DNA from: Thelephora terrestris
Taxonomy: Eukaryota > Basidiomycota > Agaricomycetes > Thelephorales > Thelephoraceae
Direction: 5' to 3'
Assembly: GCA_015956445.1 (NCBI GenBank)
Contig: WIUZ02000022.1
Span: 434,001 to 498,000, forward strand
DNA: 64,000 nucleotides
Position 1 is the first letter of the stretch, and each line of letters begins with the position of its first letter. This document shows positions 9,681 through 21,017 of the stretch, in pieces. The notes under the pieces are model-generated. The model was not told where the DNA came from. It was given only the letters and a program-made list of their open reading frames with translations, and did not search any database. The translations under genes and the position numbers were made by a program.

Positions 9681-12104
9681 CTATTTCTTGTTGCGCGTAG
9701 ACTTCCTGACCGGGGCCTTCACGGTGGGAGCATCGGGTTTAATCGCTGCAGATCTGCCCCTCCTAAGTTTCTGAGGGGGGTTGCTGGCAGAAATCGAGGG
9801 GACTCCGCCTTCGGGGTTGATGGTGGGCTCAGGCTTGACTGAAGGGGCGGTTTTTAACTTGCGGGCCCGTGCCCCAACCGCTCGCTTTTTCTTGGGTGAG
9901 GGGGGGAGAGGATCCAGCGTGTCCTGCCTCTCGACTTCGGTTTCAGCAGCAAGCGCTTTTTTAGCTTCGGAAGCTCTCAACGAAGTCCCGGTCCTAGGCC
10001 TGATGGGCGTTTTGCGGAAGACCTTGTATTCCTTGTCCTCGGCCTCGCCATTGAGGCTAAACCGAGTAGACTTGTGGGAAGCCGTGGCGGTTTCGTATTC
10101 AGAGTTGAGAACGACGTTGTTGCCGTGCATGTCATTCTGGGAGACTGCTGCAGGCAAGTTACCCGAGATCTTATTGGCCTTGACGCTTAGAAGAACCGGT
10201 CCAAAGACGTCTTCCGGAGAAAGAACCGGTGCGTTTGCAGATAGCTGAGGTTTAGCCTGAGGGGTCTTCAACTTCAACCCGGATTGGGTGTTTTCCGTGG
10301 AGGCACCTTGGCCGTTATCTGCGGTCAAGGCAGGAAAGGAGTGCGACATCCCAAAGCTGGAGATTATGATTCCGGTTGGATCTTCTTCATCCTCGGATTC
10401 TCCTTGTTCGACTACCCCGCCAAGCATCTTGAAAACTTGAGACTTTTCGATCTCGGAATCCTTTTGTATCAGTGATGTGCCGATGAGCGCGAGAGAGCCC
10501 TGTTTATGTGCAAGTTGAGATGCAGGTTCTGAGGCGTGCGTTAAAGCTCCTGCATGAGGGAGGGAGGGAACGCGGCCGGCTTCTGGAAACATTTCGTGTT
10601 CCCAAGTTGGCTGATGTGTGAGGAGCCTTCGTCTCTTAGCAGATACCCTGCCACCGTTGATACTTGCCTCGACCTGAAGTAAGGTGCTACGGTCGAGCTC
10701 CACGGCAGCGGCGGATGGACCGGCAATGTTCCCGGCGTCTTTCTCCTCTTCACCCTCCGGTGTGGAAACGCGCTTGCGTTTGCGGTTGAGAACGGCACGA
10801 GAGGGCGAAGGAGTGCGGAGAACCGGACGGGGAGGCACGAGGTGTTGAGGCACCAGTTGAAAGGTGGCAGCGGGAGAGGAAGATGGGATATATGACTGTG
10901 CTAGTGGGTGGCGGGGATGGGGGACATTGGTGGGCGGACCCATGGCCAGGGCTGCAGCGTTATTCATGGCCTCGCGCTTAAACTCTTTGGAGATCCTATC
11001 AAATTCCTCATCAGGAAGCGGGAAGAGCAACCCAGTATCTGAGGCAATTCTGAGGTCAGCTCCAGAGCGGTTGAACGTAGAATCGTCGGACGCGAGATCG
11101 GCATGGTGAGGAGGAACCGAGAAGTCGGAGCGCATTTCTATCATATTTTCCACATACTCGAGCCCGTTTTCGTCTTCGTGGCCGGGAGGGAGTGAAGGCT
11201 GTCTAGCGGGAGGAGTCTCCGGTCTGAAGGGGTTTTCTTCTTCGGCACGGTTGTTAGGGGATTCAGGCGAGGAATACCCAAGCACCTGCCGAGGATGATC
11301 ACGAGAAAGATCGGGGTAGTGTGTGTTCCTAAGAGGTCCATATGAGCAAACGTCCGGCGATTGAGATCTTCCAGCTGAACGTACTTAAGAAAGTGCTCTC
11401 CGACCATGGGGCCGGTTCTACTCGCATTTTGGATGTACATCAATGTAGGAGACAAGTCTTGTTTCCTGCTAAAATGTCAGGCGCGTTTACAAATGAGGAG
11501 GTTGACGGACGTACGGAACGTCATCTTCATCGTCCGAGGATTCGCTAGAACCCAGGGCCTCAACCCCTACAGGAGGATCTTCAGGCAGTTGCTGGTGTGT
11601 CCCCTGATCGCCAGTTTTCTGTCGTTGGTCTACGAAGAGTTCTATTCTCCCCCTGACACCCTTGTACGAATGTAACTGGGACCCGGTCCGGGTGGCATAT
11701 TCCAAGATGGCAGCCGCACGGTAGTTCAGGGCTTCGACGTATTCGAGAACCTCACGATCACTTTTGAAGAGCACCCTGGCGGTGGCATCAAGTGTGTCTA
11801 GCTCCTCCAGGTCAGCTGGGCGGCTGCCCTCCGGCTCCGGGGTGGGATCGGCCTTCCGGTAAGGCTCGTACCGGTATTGGCCTTGCTGGTTTGCAGGATC
11901 GTCAATCGATTCGGTAGGCTCAGACTTTTTGGCCGCCTTCTTTGCCAGTGCCTTCTTCTTCTTCTTCTTCTTGCCCGCAATCTTCTTTGTTGAAGTGGGG
12001 TCGGTAGTTGACGCGCCGCCGATGGGGTTCGGGGGGGTGGGCGGTTGCTCCTGGGCGGGAGCTGAGGAGGGTGGAAGTGCAATATCAGAGCCTTGGAGAG
12101 ACAT
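9681..12104 (-). CDS. Unidentified, probably nuclear, low-complexity protein
   Basis: A three-exon model fits well: 12104-11515, 11468-11385 and 11328-9681, joined through GTACGT donors, giving a long continuous protein. The start MSLQGSDIALPP was taken at 12104; an in-frame ATG at 12254 is possible. Near the N-terminus is a run of seven lysines (GKKKKKKKALAKKAAKK), followed by a more structured acidic stretch (LEELDTLDATARVLF, EVLEYVEALNYRAAAILEYA) that looks helical. The middle and C-terminus are disordered, with nuclear-localisation-like basic patches (NRKRKRVSTPE, SAKRRRLL, SPKKKRAVGARARK) and a KSTRNKK end. No domain was recognised. A chromatin or kinetochore-associated role is only a guess from composition. 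Confidence 0.6.
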
Positions 12105-12617
12105 TGGATAAGTCTTGTGGTAGTCGTTAACTTTATGGCGTTGAGCAGCGGCACAAGGTAGGAGTTCAGTGGTTAATGAGAAAAGGGAGATCAAGGAAGT
12201 GGTCGTGGTTATGGTTAAAGGGGCAGACGAGGAATCATGGGTGCGAGGTCCCATTTAGATATGTGAGAGAACAATGGGAGACGTGGGCCATGGCTAATCA
12301 CCACGGCGTCGGTTCCAGTTTTGGGGTTTGTTCCGTTGAATCCCTCAGATATCCATCGATCCGCAAACTTGGGAAAAGCCCCGGGACGTATTCGCCTCCA
12401 TAATGGACCCTACTATCGCAACCTAGAGATCGCATTTTGTTGAGTAATCATAGAGTCAGAACCCAGAGAATGGAGGACAAGGCGGCAGCGCTAGGAACGC
12501 CCACTACCAAATCGGGAATCACGCCTCACGCGTCATCTGACATCAGCAATTCAAACCGCCCAAGGCGAACTCGTGACTTGTCCATTCGCCACATCCACGC
12601 TTCACGCCCTTCTCGCC
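12105..12617. promoter_or_regulatory. Divergent intergenic region
   Basis: About 510 bp separating two divergent starts (12104 minus, 12618 plus). It should contain both promoters. No individual binding site was identified with confidence. Confidence 0.4.
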
Positions 12618-13685
12618 ATGCCCAAGCTTCGCCTGAAACGCACTCCTGCGGAGGAGGAGGAGGAAAGGGCTCAACGCAAAGCAAGAAAAGCTCAGCGCAA
12701 GGAGACTAAACCCCTCGGGCAAAAGTATGAATCTCACGGCTCATCTTCCACTTCCACACGTGATGATCATCACCGATCCAAACGCCGTGCTACAGGCTCC
12801 CGAGAAGATGCCAGCCATGATACGGACTACGAGTCTGATGATCGCCTGGAATGGCTGGAGGAGAAGGAACGCCGGAAAAAGGAAGAAGAAGAGTTCCAGC
12901 AGAGATTGTGGGACGAGCTTGGCCACCAGGAGAGGCTGGATAACCTCACGAGTAACCTGAATTCGTATCCTCACATCCCCCACCGCTGGAAATCTAGTGG
13001 GATGGCCGATTTAGAGGATGTCGTCTACAGCGATCCTAACCTGATGGATGACGAGCATTACGCTGAGTGGATGAGGGAAGGAATGTGGAAGTGCGTCTCG
13101 TTTTTTGCTTGCAAATGCTGTTTTCCCTCACGGGAAACCCTGTCCAGGAAGCGGAACGCTCAAGCATACCAAGAACAGCTCAAGAAAACGGCCGAGGAGG
13201 AGGCTCGACTGAAACTTGCTGATCAACTCGCATCCAAGCGGGCTCGCTGGGAGGCTCGCGAGGCTGACGAACGAAGGAGGCGAAAACGGTCGAGAGAACG
13301 CAGAGCAAAGCAGAACGCCCGCAGTGACTATGACACACGCTGGGATATACTTCTATCCACTGGCGAAACCGCCGGACAGCCCCTCACGTTCCAGGATATT
13401 CCTTGGCCTTGTCAGATTGCATACTCCTCTTCCGATGGTAGAAAGTTCTCTCTGGACGACCTTACCACCGAGTCCATATCAGAATTTCTGTTCAGCTCTG
13501 AAATGGAACGCTCGGAGTCTGCGCAGAGGGTCAAGACGATCAGGGGGACTCTACTTCGTTTTCATCCTGACAAATTCGATGGCCGAATTATTAGCAGGGT
13601 CCCGGAAGCTGAAAGGGCCATGGTCCGGGAAGGAGTTGGAATTGTGGTACGGACAATGAACGAACTGCTGAAAACTGCCAAGTAG
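12618..13685 (+). CDS. NFKBIL1-like protein with C-terminal J-like segment
   Basis: Two exons, 12618-13090 and 13148-13685, with the intron removed from GGAA|gtgcgt to tgtccag|GAAG so that MWKKRNAQAYQEQL reads through. The N-terminal part is highly charged (EEEEERAQRKARKAQRKE, an acidic/basic coiled coil). The C-terminal half carries the pattern of NF-kappa-B-inhibitor-like 1 proteins: YDTRWDILLS, FQDIPWPCQ and RGTLLRFHPDKFDGRI, the last like the HPD turn of a J-domain. No ankyrin repeats are visible, unlike animal NFKBIL1, but fungal forms commonly lack them. In animals the family is linked to RNA processing; the fungal role is unknown. The start at MPKLRLKRTP is the first ATG after the long upstream flank. 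Confidence 0.7.
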   Translation: MPKLRLKRTPAEEEEERAQRKARKAQRKETKPLGQKYESHGSSSTSTRDDHHRSKRRATGSREDASHDTDYESDDRLEWLEEKERRKKEEEEFQQRLWDELGHQERLDNLTSNLNSYPHIPHRWKSSGMADLEDVVYSDPNLMDDEHYAEWMREGMWKCVSFFACKCCFPSRETLSRKRNAQAYQEQLKKTAEEEARLKLADQLASKRARWEAREADERRRRKRSRERRAKQNARSDYDTRWDILLSTGETAGQPLTFQDIPWPCQIAYSSSDGRKFSLDDLTTESISEFLFSSEMERSESAQRVKTIRGTLLRFHPDKFDGRIISRVPEAERAMVREGVGIVVRTMNELLKTAK

Positions 13686-13794
13686 ACAACAACTACAGCC
13701 AGGTGTATATACATCGTAGACTCGTATCCTCTGTGATTTCGTGACACATTAAGGACCGATAACGCACAGAAAAAAAGAGAGAGTCAAGTCATTG

Positions 13795-16250
13795 ATGTTC
13801 GGCTCAAGAACATCGTTGAAAGAGAGTGGGCAAGCGGAGGGAGATCTGGAAGCGCTGATCATTCGATCATCGATCAAGATCGATACCACCATGAGCTCGG
13901 GAGTGGGGGAGGCAAGTGCGAGTCCACGTGAGTTACATTGTTTCAAGCAGCGTAGCTTCTGTGAGATTTCGTATTCTTCTAGTCAAGCCGCTCTTGGAGT
14001 CAATCATCAAACATTGCGGCAAGATGCCGGTCGCCAAGGTCGTTCCGTCCCTCTCTCTCGTCCCTCAGATGCTGATTATGCGATCCACGTCCCCCAAGCA
14101 GAAAGAAACTTCTGAGCTGGAGGACTTGTGCACAATTCTTAGCAATCGTCTCGGCGATCGTTCCCTCACTCCGCAACAGCCCAACTATAACGATCTCAGA
14201 AGGCCTGTTTGTCGTGCACCCTCAATCTACCCTCCGCTGACGTAAACTTACAGCGAGCTGGTCGAAGTTGAACAACAGTTGGCAAGCTGGTCGAGAAACA
14301 CTTCTTCAAAGAGCTCGGGTAAGTTTGAATTGTCTTCGCCTTCTCTAATCTGAGAGGTCTGTCAGCGAAAAGAAAGGATATCGAGGCGGGTGTCGCAGGT
14401 TTCGTTGAGAAGCTCGGGACTTTTGTAAGTTGTGTCAAAATTTCCGTCAGGTTGTTTGCCAGAATTCCCCTCAATTGTGGTGTCGTCCCAGTGTCCGGTT
14501 ATCCAGCCCAACTCCGCTTCTTCTTCCGGCGATCACGGGGTAAGCCCTCTAGACCGCAAGGGTCGCGAACGAATTCACCCTCGGAGGGGTGAAGGCGATG
14601 GTAGCTCCAGTGTCGTGACGTTGGTCAGTTATAATGCAAGTGTCTTTTTGCGTCTACCAGGGATGTAGATGATGACCGTTGCTTAGAACCACGAACCGTT
14701 ACCACGTCAAACCGCGGAACCCGAGGCGCTAGAGAACCATTCGACTGAGGTCAATCAACCACCGCCTGTCAAGCGACTGGACGGCCAAATTTCAAAAAAA
14801 GGGGAGATAGCCTTTGTCGCTGGGCCGCATTGTGAGATCTGGAAGGGGTTATGGGAGAAAGGAGGCGGGGAAGGGATCAACGGGTGGAAAGCAGGTGGTA
14901 AAGGAGTACACGGGGAGAAAGCAAACGTCGAGAGAGTGAGCCTGGGTCCTCACCACACCTACCCAGCTGATATGGCTCTTGTCAGGTAGCTCTGAAAGCA
15001 CTTCGAATAACCAGGTCACCAGAGAAACCGCGTGAGGTTCGTTTCTTGCTGACCTTCTCTGTGCTTCTTGCCCACGAATCTCATCAGAAACTCGAACATG
15101 AGCTCCCGAGCTGGGCAGCGCTACGTCATCAAAACATCCTGCCGCTCCATGGTGCGTTTGTTTCTCAAGCTCTTTTCCCGAGATTTATCATGGTTTTGTA
15201 GGGACGGTTGAAATCGGGCCACGCCTCTACATGGTGAGTGAACAATCGTGAGCGAAAAAACTCGCGGACAAATTCCGGTCCCTAGGTATTACCCTGGCGG
15301 GAAAATGGAAATCTGATCACCTACATCAAGAAGAATCCTCAACCGGACAAAAACTATCTGGTAGGCCCCATAGCAAATTATGGTGAAATTGAACCTCATT
15401 TATCGCCGTTTTAGTTGCGTGGCTCCGCGGCTGGGTTGAATTACCTCCACTCAAAGGACGTTGTGCATGGGAGCGGTGAGTCTAACATAAGCTTGACGAT
15501 TATGCACGATCTGACACCTCACAGTCAAATGCGTGAGTCTTAGATGGTGTTCTCTCAATCGTTTTTGGCTGAAGGCTCACAGAATAACGTCCTTGTCTCC
15601 GAGGAGGTAAATTCTACGCCTTTACCCACTCGCGGAACAGGAGCTGAACACGCGCCGATAAGGGTGAACCGCAGATCTGTGACTTCGGAATAGCAGGGAT
15701 CACAGTGGAAGAGCCCAACGAGAACACGATCTCGAGGACGTTGTCATCCGCGGCTATCGTTAGGTATGCAGCCCCAGAGCTGATCGAAAACAACGATTTC
15801 TGCGCAACGACGCGTTCAGACACATATTCGTTTGCAATGCTGATACTCGAATGCTTCACGGAAGAAGTACCGTTTTCCAACATCACCCATGATGCTGCAG
15901 TCATTCACGCGAGGGTCAGCAAGAAGCAGTGCCCTCCTCGACCAAACGGGCGGGAGGAGAAACACCGTATATCGGAAGGTTTATGGGATCTTATGAAGCT
16001 TTGCTGGTCTGTCCAACCCGACCACAGACCTACGATGGAACAGGTCCACCGTTTCTTCCTCGACCTGCCCGAAGAACGTTATTACAACCCTCCACCCCCT
16101 CGGTCACCCCTTCCACCATCACAGTCTCCACCTTCCCCTTCACTACAGCCACCGGAGCCCGTCTCGCGCTCCCCTTCTCGTAGACGCGACCGACTAGCCA
16201 GATTCTTGACGGGGAGCTCGCGGAGTTCAAGCACCGGACACTATGGGTGA
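13795..16250 (+). CDS. TKL-like protein kinase, probable pseudokinase
   Basis: A many-exon gene. The N-terminal exons (from the ATG at 13795) give helical, Ser-rich sequence (ELVEVEQQLASWSRN). The kinase domain starts in exon 14687-14935 (FVAGPHCEIWKGLW, glycine-loop region) and continues with VALKAL (Lys, exon from 14986), LRHQNILPLHG, LYMVLPWRENGNL, HGSVKCNN (15466-15588), ICDFGIAGI (from 15675), YAAPELIE, SDTYSFAMLILE and CWSVQPDHRPTM. These match Agaricomycete TKL kinases. The HRD-type catalytic loop reads H-G-S-V-K-C-N-N, so the catalytic Asp is Ser while the Lys, Asn and DFG remain. An 8-nt exon (15525-15532) encodes the V-K-C of that loop. The C-terminal tail is Pro/Ser-rich. Splicing around 14210-14260 and 14520-14690 is uncertain; one junction needs a GC donor. 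Confidence 0.72.
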
Positions 16251-17080
16251 ATTCTCAATTAATCCGATTACGTTCCGCCTAAAAGCCGGCAGATTTCGAG
16301 ATAATTTAGCCTCGAGAGCCTGGAACACACAGTGCCCGGATCTTCTTTGCACGCGCATTTGGTTGAACCCTCGTTGCGCAGAACTTTTTATCCTACTGTA
16401 GCACGTTTTCTGGACATTCAAGGAATCGGTATATATAAAATGCAGCGTATCGTGTTTAGGTGCGAAAGCGGAGGGAAAGGCCAAGGATATGTGGGACTCT
16501 GGGGGTTCGTGCCACCCGGCATTACGATTGAGGGTATCGTTGTATCTACATACAAAATCTATCGAGGATGCCCAGCTGCCAACTTAAGAAGTACCACAAC
16601 TGAAAATGATCACGGCCGCCCACAAACAACTCGACGAAGGCAAGGCACATCGCTGCAAGCCCATCCTTTCTTATTCTGAGAGTCAAACTGCGTAAAGAGA
16701 TATACAACCCACGAAGGGAGGAAGCAACTGCTCAATGAGACTGGGTTGAAAGCGATGCAGACGGCTGTCGAATAACATTGATACACAACAGAGTACATTG
16801 ACTGATCGACGGTGGTTACGCAGAACATACACATGGTTGGGAGGGGAAGAAATTGCGAAGGGGAGTAATGTGAAACTGGGGCATCGATGAACGACAAGGG
16901 GGATAAAACTCAGGATGAGGCTGCCACGCGGACGCATGCGGAAGATGGGTGCATACCATAAATTGATACACAACATTGGCTCATCCGCCCTCAAGCTTCA
17001 GCTCTTGGGATTTCTTCAAAGAATCGCGAGAATGAAAAAAGAAAGGGATTGAACGTAGCAAACGCGGGGGTGGGCGACGC
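16251..17080. other. Intergenic, nothing recognised
   Basis: Convergent 3' flanks of the kinase and proteasome genes. A TATATAAAA string occurs at about 16432-16441 on the plus strand, but no plausible gene follows it. Confidence 0.45.
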
Positions 17081-18233
17081 TCAGTCTTTCTTTAGATCCA
17101 GACGCATAACGAAGATCCGTTCACCGTCCTCCGTAACCGTGAGTTCTTGCGTAAGGTGGACGTTCCTTGCCCGAATGGCTTCAAAGTCTTGAAGGTCCCT
17201 GCCCTTGGCGAGAACAATGTAAACTTCGAGACCATCACCGACCTGATCGAAAGAGAAAGGAAGGTGAGCAAAGTTTTGACAATACCGGGATAGATGTAAC
17301 GAGGGGAGGATTCGACTAACTTCTATATGACGCTCGGTGGCACTCGTGAATGAATCGATGACTATTGACAATACATCAGGCAACGGTAAATGGGCCGGGT
17401 GGGTCGTTCCAGGTGCTGCCACCTGATTTTTGAAGTATATCTGTAGAAGGAGTATACCACCATAAGAATTTTGAAAAGGCATTCCATCAGACGGTTAAAA
17501 ATCGGGTTAAGTTGGCGTAAAGGGGGTTGTAGAAGCAAGTGGAATCAGAAACGGAAGAAAAAAGCGGGAGAAGTAGGGAAGGGGCTTGCCTGGTTGTCGA
17601 GGAAGGGTTGGACGAGGGATTGTGCGGCACCAGCAGCTCTACAAGCCTCGCGCTCATATGACCCGACGGGATCGAAAGAGTAAACAGCACCAGTTCCTGG
17701 GAGATATTGAGGAGGGTGAGATGGCGATAAGAGAAACGAGAGCACGGACCATCCTCCTCGATTCCTCCGAGAATGTTGTACACATAATAAGGGAAGAACC
17801 GCTTGGCATAGAGCATGGTTTGGATAAGGCGAGCTATAGCCTTTAGAGGCATGTCCTTTGAGTGTGCATGCTTGTACCACTAGAATAACAAGTCGTTAAC
17901 ATCTGACACAAAGAGTGGAAGAACGAGACCGTACTTCTAGGCGCTGCTTAACCTTTTTGACGAACATGTTACCATCTGCCGCGAAACCGTTCACCGCTAA
18001 GACGGCGCGATCGGTTCTGTTGACACGCAGAGGTTCGTAAATTGACATCGGGGAGAAAATTGGGAGAAATGAAGGACATACAGCCTGAACACCTTTGGGG
18101 CGTATCTTGTTTGGATGCTATAGCCCTCGCTCTGACGTGTGTCGCCGGCGATGACTGAAAAATCTTGGCCAGAGATGGCGAGGATTGTGCCGCCATTCTC
18201 TGTGTATGGGTTGAATGATCTAGTTTGAGCCAT
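17081..18233 (-). CDS. PRE7: 20S proteasome subunit beta-6
   Basis: Six exons (18233-18082, 18016-17935, 17879-17750, 17696-17590, 17440-17321, 17242-17081) sum exactly to 251 codons (250 residues). The product is a textbook beta6: [122 protein letters not shown]. It forms part of the beta-rings of the 20S core but is not one of the three catalytic beta subunits. The intron after DNQ (17441-17589, 149 nt) starts with GCAAGC instead of GT and ends CTACAG, a GC-AG intron. The ATG at 18233 is the only one near the start of the conserved FNPY block. Confidence 0.95.
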
Positions 18234-18840
18234 GGGAGAACGGTAAGGGATCGTGAGAGGAGAAGACAAGGAGTCTACGAAGTGTATCGATTTATATCTT
18301 GGATGATCCTGTTGTAAGGAGGAAGACGCGTCACTCGTCCAAGGGCAGGATTCACTTCGGAGTTTTGATTCCCATCACGTCGCGCGGCTAATCCTCGGAG
18401 GCCGACATTCTTCCGATTTACCTTCCGAGCTTTCGATTCTGCCACACTGGCGGATAATTGATTCGCTTCAAAGTCAGTCACTCGCCGTATCTTGTGTGCT
18501 ATTCTTTGTTAAGCTTGCTACGGGTCTGTATTTGGAATTGATACACCTTAATTCACCTCGCTCTCCACCGTCTACTTCTCCTTCATCGGCCCGAACCTTG
18601 AACCTCCTTGGCAGAATTGTGACCAGTCGCTCCGGAAGATGCGACATTGCGACCTGGGGAATGTTCGGTCGCACCTTTCCACATCCCATGGCCGCTCACA
18701 GGAGCAATCTCGGTGGAGCCATTATCTACAACACCTTGCCATGCCATATGCGAACGCCCCGCCCGTTTGTTCCTTCTCGCATCATCCCCTGAAATATCAG
18801 AAATGCTCAAGCTCAAGCTACAAGCTCCAAGGCTTTAAGT
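18234..18840. other. Intergenic with no clear gene
   Basis: Upstream flank of the proteasome gene. Short frames on both strands (for example around 18583-18816 minus) have plausible composition but no family match and no splice-supported continuation. Confidence 0.4.
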
Positions 18841-20300
18841 ATGGCTCGCCCTGATAGTCCGGCGCAGGATCGTTTGTCCGATTATTCTCTTGGCACACAG
18901 CCAGTGCGGACGCTAATAAGTATTACCCTTTCTTTTGTCGTAGATTTCCAAGATTTCCATCATATAACGGGGCCAAGCTGGGCCTACTTCGCTAAAACCT
19001 ATGGAAAGTCTTCTCCAGGGTTTTTCCGCATCGCTTCCGCCGCCCGCCGACATTCTGGCGTCCGCCCCCTCCGGCCTCGCACGTTTCACTACCACCGCGC
19101 TTGCCCTGCCCGTAGTCCTCATCCCCTGATCTTCCTGGGAGAGTCGAACCGCTCGGCAAAACCCCGGAGCGCCGGTCTCATTCCTTCGCCCTGTGGGACG
19201 CCTACTCTATATATATGTACAGAACCCATTTACTGGTTGGCACAACAAGACGCTCCTGTCCTAGAATCAGCTACGGAAATCGCTCTCGCACGCTATCCGA
19301 CATCCCAACATCTAGAAAGGGATCTGAACACCTTGGAAGCATACCCGAAATCACTCTTCAACCGCAAAACCGTGGATCAACTTCGGTTATTCACGCCTTG
19401 CGTTGAGTTGGAACTTCGAATTCAGAGGGAGAGGTCGAATCGATAGGTAGAAGAACACGGGCCAAGTCGCCACTCTACTCTGACCGCATCCATGAGAACG
19501 ATACTCGCGCCCTCGTTACAAGGTGCCTCCGAGACATCTCCCCTGCGTCCTCTATACCAACGAGGCGCTCTCACCGGTACACTGCAACCGTGCCCTCACC
19601 TTCACCACTCTCTCACGGTCGATGAATTCTGCTACAGCAGTGGTCGGAAATACTTGCGGCCCAAAACGCTCCAACGACCGTACAAACTTGGTTGCTTCCG
19701 TTTGTTTTGTATAGAGATTTCGTATCCGCCCGGATATTCTCGGCGAAATTCCACCCCCGAAAAGCTCTTTGGGTTGTTTTTCCGTACTCAAAAACCTCCA
19801 AGAGCTTGGCCTTGACTTATCTTCAGGCGTTTGCCTATGTGCCAAATATCCACAAGCGCTTCAAACACCGAACGCTAACATTTCAATTTCCTGCTCTCGC
19901 AGCGCCCAGAAGCTCTCGCCGACGGATCCTGTATCTCATCAGACTCTTTCTAAATCTCCGAGGCTTCGACCTCAAGCTTTACCATCAATCCCCCGCGCGG
20001 GAGAAGGAAAAGAAAAGTGACGTTTCCGTACAACCTTTCAAGTTCCACGCGTATCCGAAATCTGTGTCCTCTCCTTCTGACTTTGTTGCTCAGACGAATA
20101 GAAGGTAGCCGAGGTGACGCGCGGCCTGGTCGACCATCGGCCGTGAAAGGGTGGACGGAACTAAGCTTTCTACCAATCTTGATCCAGAATGACCCCGAAC
20201 CCTTGCCCTGCTTTCTTGGTCGGATCATACGTACCGTAGGTGCAAATATCCTTACATGTGTGCAATTACAGCCCCACGTGGACCGTACTCGTTCCTAAGC
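18841..20300 (+). other. Unresolved possible gene or pseudogene
   Basis: Several overlapping frames on the plus strand are open for 60-200 codons and look coding in composition (for example 19001-19129 in one frame, then Ser/Pro/Arg-rich text to about 19400 in another, and 19769-20020). I could not connect them with canonical introns into one protein, and none matches a family I recognise. It is either a fast-evolving gene with many small introns or a decayed one. No firm function or boundaries can be given. Confidence 0.3.
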
Positions 20301-21017
20301 GCAACTCTTCTCGAGCGACAATGGGTTCACCGCCACCGCCGCACACTCAATGCGCCCCCAGGAAGGTTAGATACGACATCACCTCGTGTTTAGGGCGTGA
20401 TACCTAAGCGCGCGCTCCACTCGCACAGCACGGAAATGAGGCGAACACATCAAAGCCACCGGTGAGATGGTGAAGGGATAAAATCCGTCTGACGTGTGTT
20501 GACGGTGGCGCCTTTGGTGATGATGTATCGAGGTCGCCACAGCACCAAAAACGGTGGGAAGATTGGGGTCCATGCTCACATCCGCGCGTTAGTTTTCTCC
20601 TGGAGTACTGGAGCATCGATCATCCCGTGGCTGTGCAAACAGATGTGTCCAGACCGCCAATCCATCGAGGGCCAGACCCATCCAGCCAAGAAGGGGATAT
20701 TATCACTGAGTAAAACGAGACATCAATCAAAGAACAAGTTTGCATAGACGTAAAGGGGTGCAAAAATAAGAAAAATAAACTACGATAAGGTATGATAAGA
20801 TGGTGAAAGTAGAAAGACAGCGTCTCACGAAGAGAATTCAATGTTCGGTGTTGGAAATGAGAAAAACGTCCACAAATCGTGTGATGAGATGCTCATGGGG
20901 TGGCCGGTGGGGAGATATGAATGAGGCAGCAGCGATAAAAGGGATGTTCGGGGCGCATCAGAGTGTAAGGGGACAGATGGGAGTAAAGATGAGGGGGGAA
21001 ATGAGCAACAAAATTGC
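20301..21017. other. Intergenic, nothing recognised
   Basis: About 700 bp with no splice-compatible gene, repeat or RNA gene. It includes the 3' flank of the next minus-strand gene. Confidence 0.45.

Noticed and set aside
16432-16441. TATATAAAA string as a promoter
   Set aside because: No plausible gene follows on that strand before the convergent proteasome gene.
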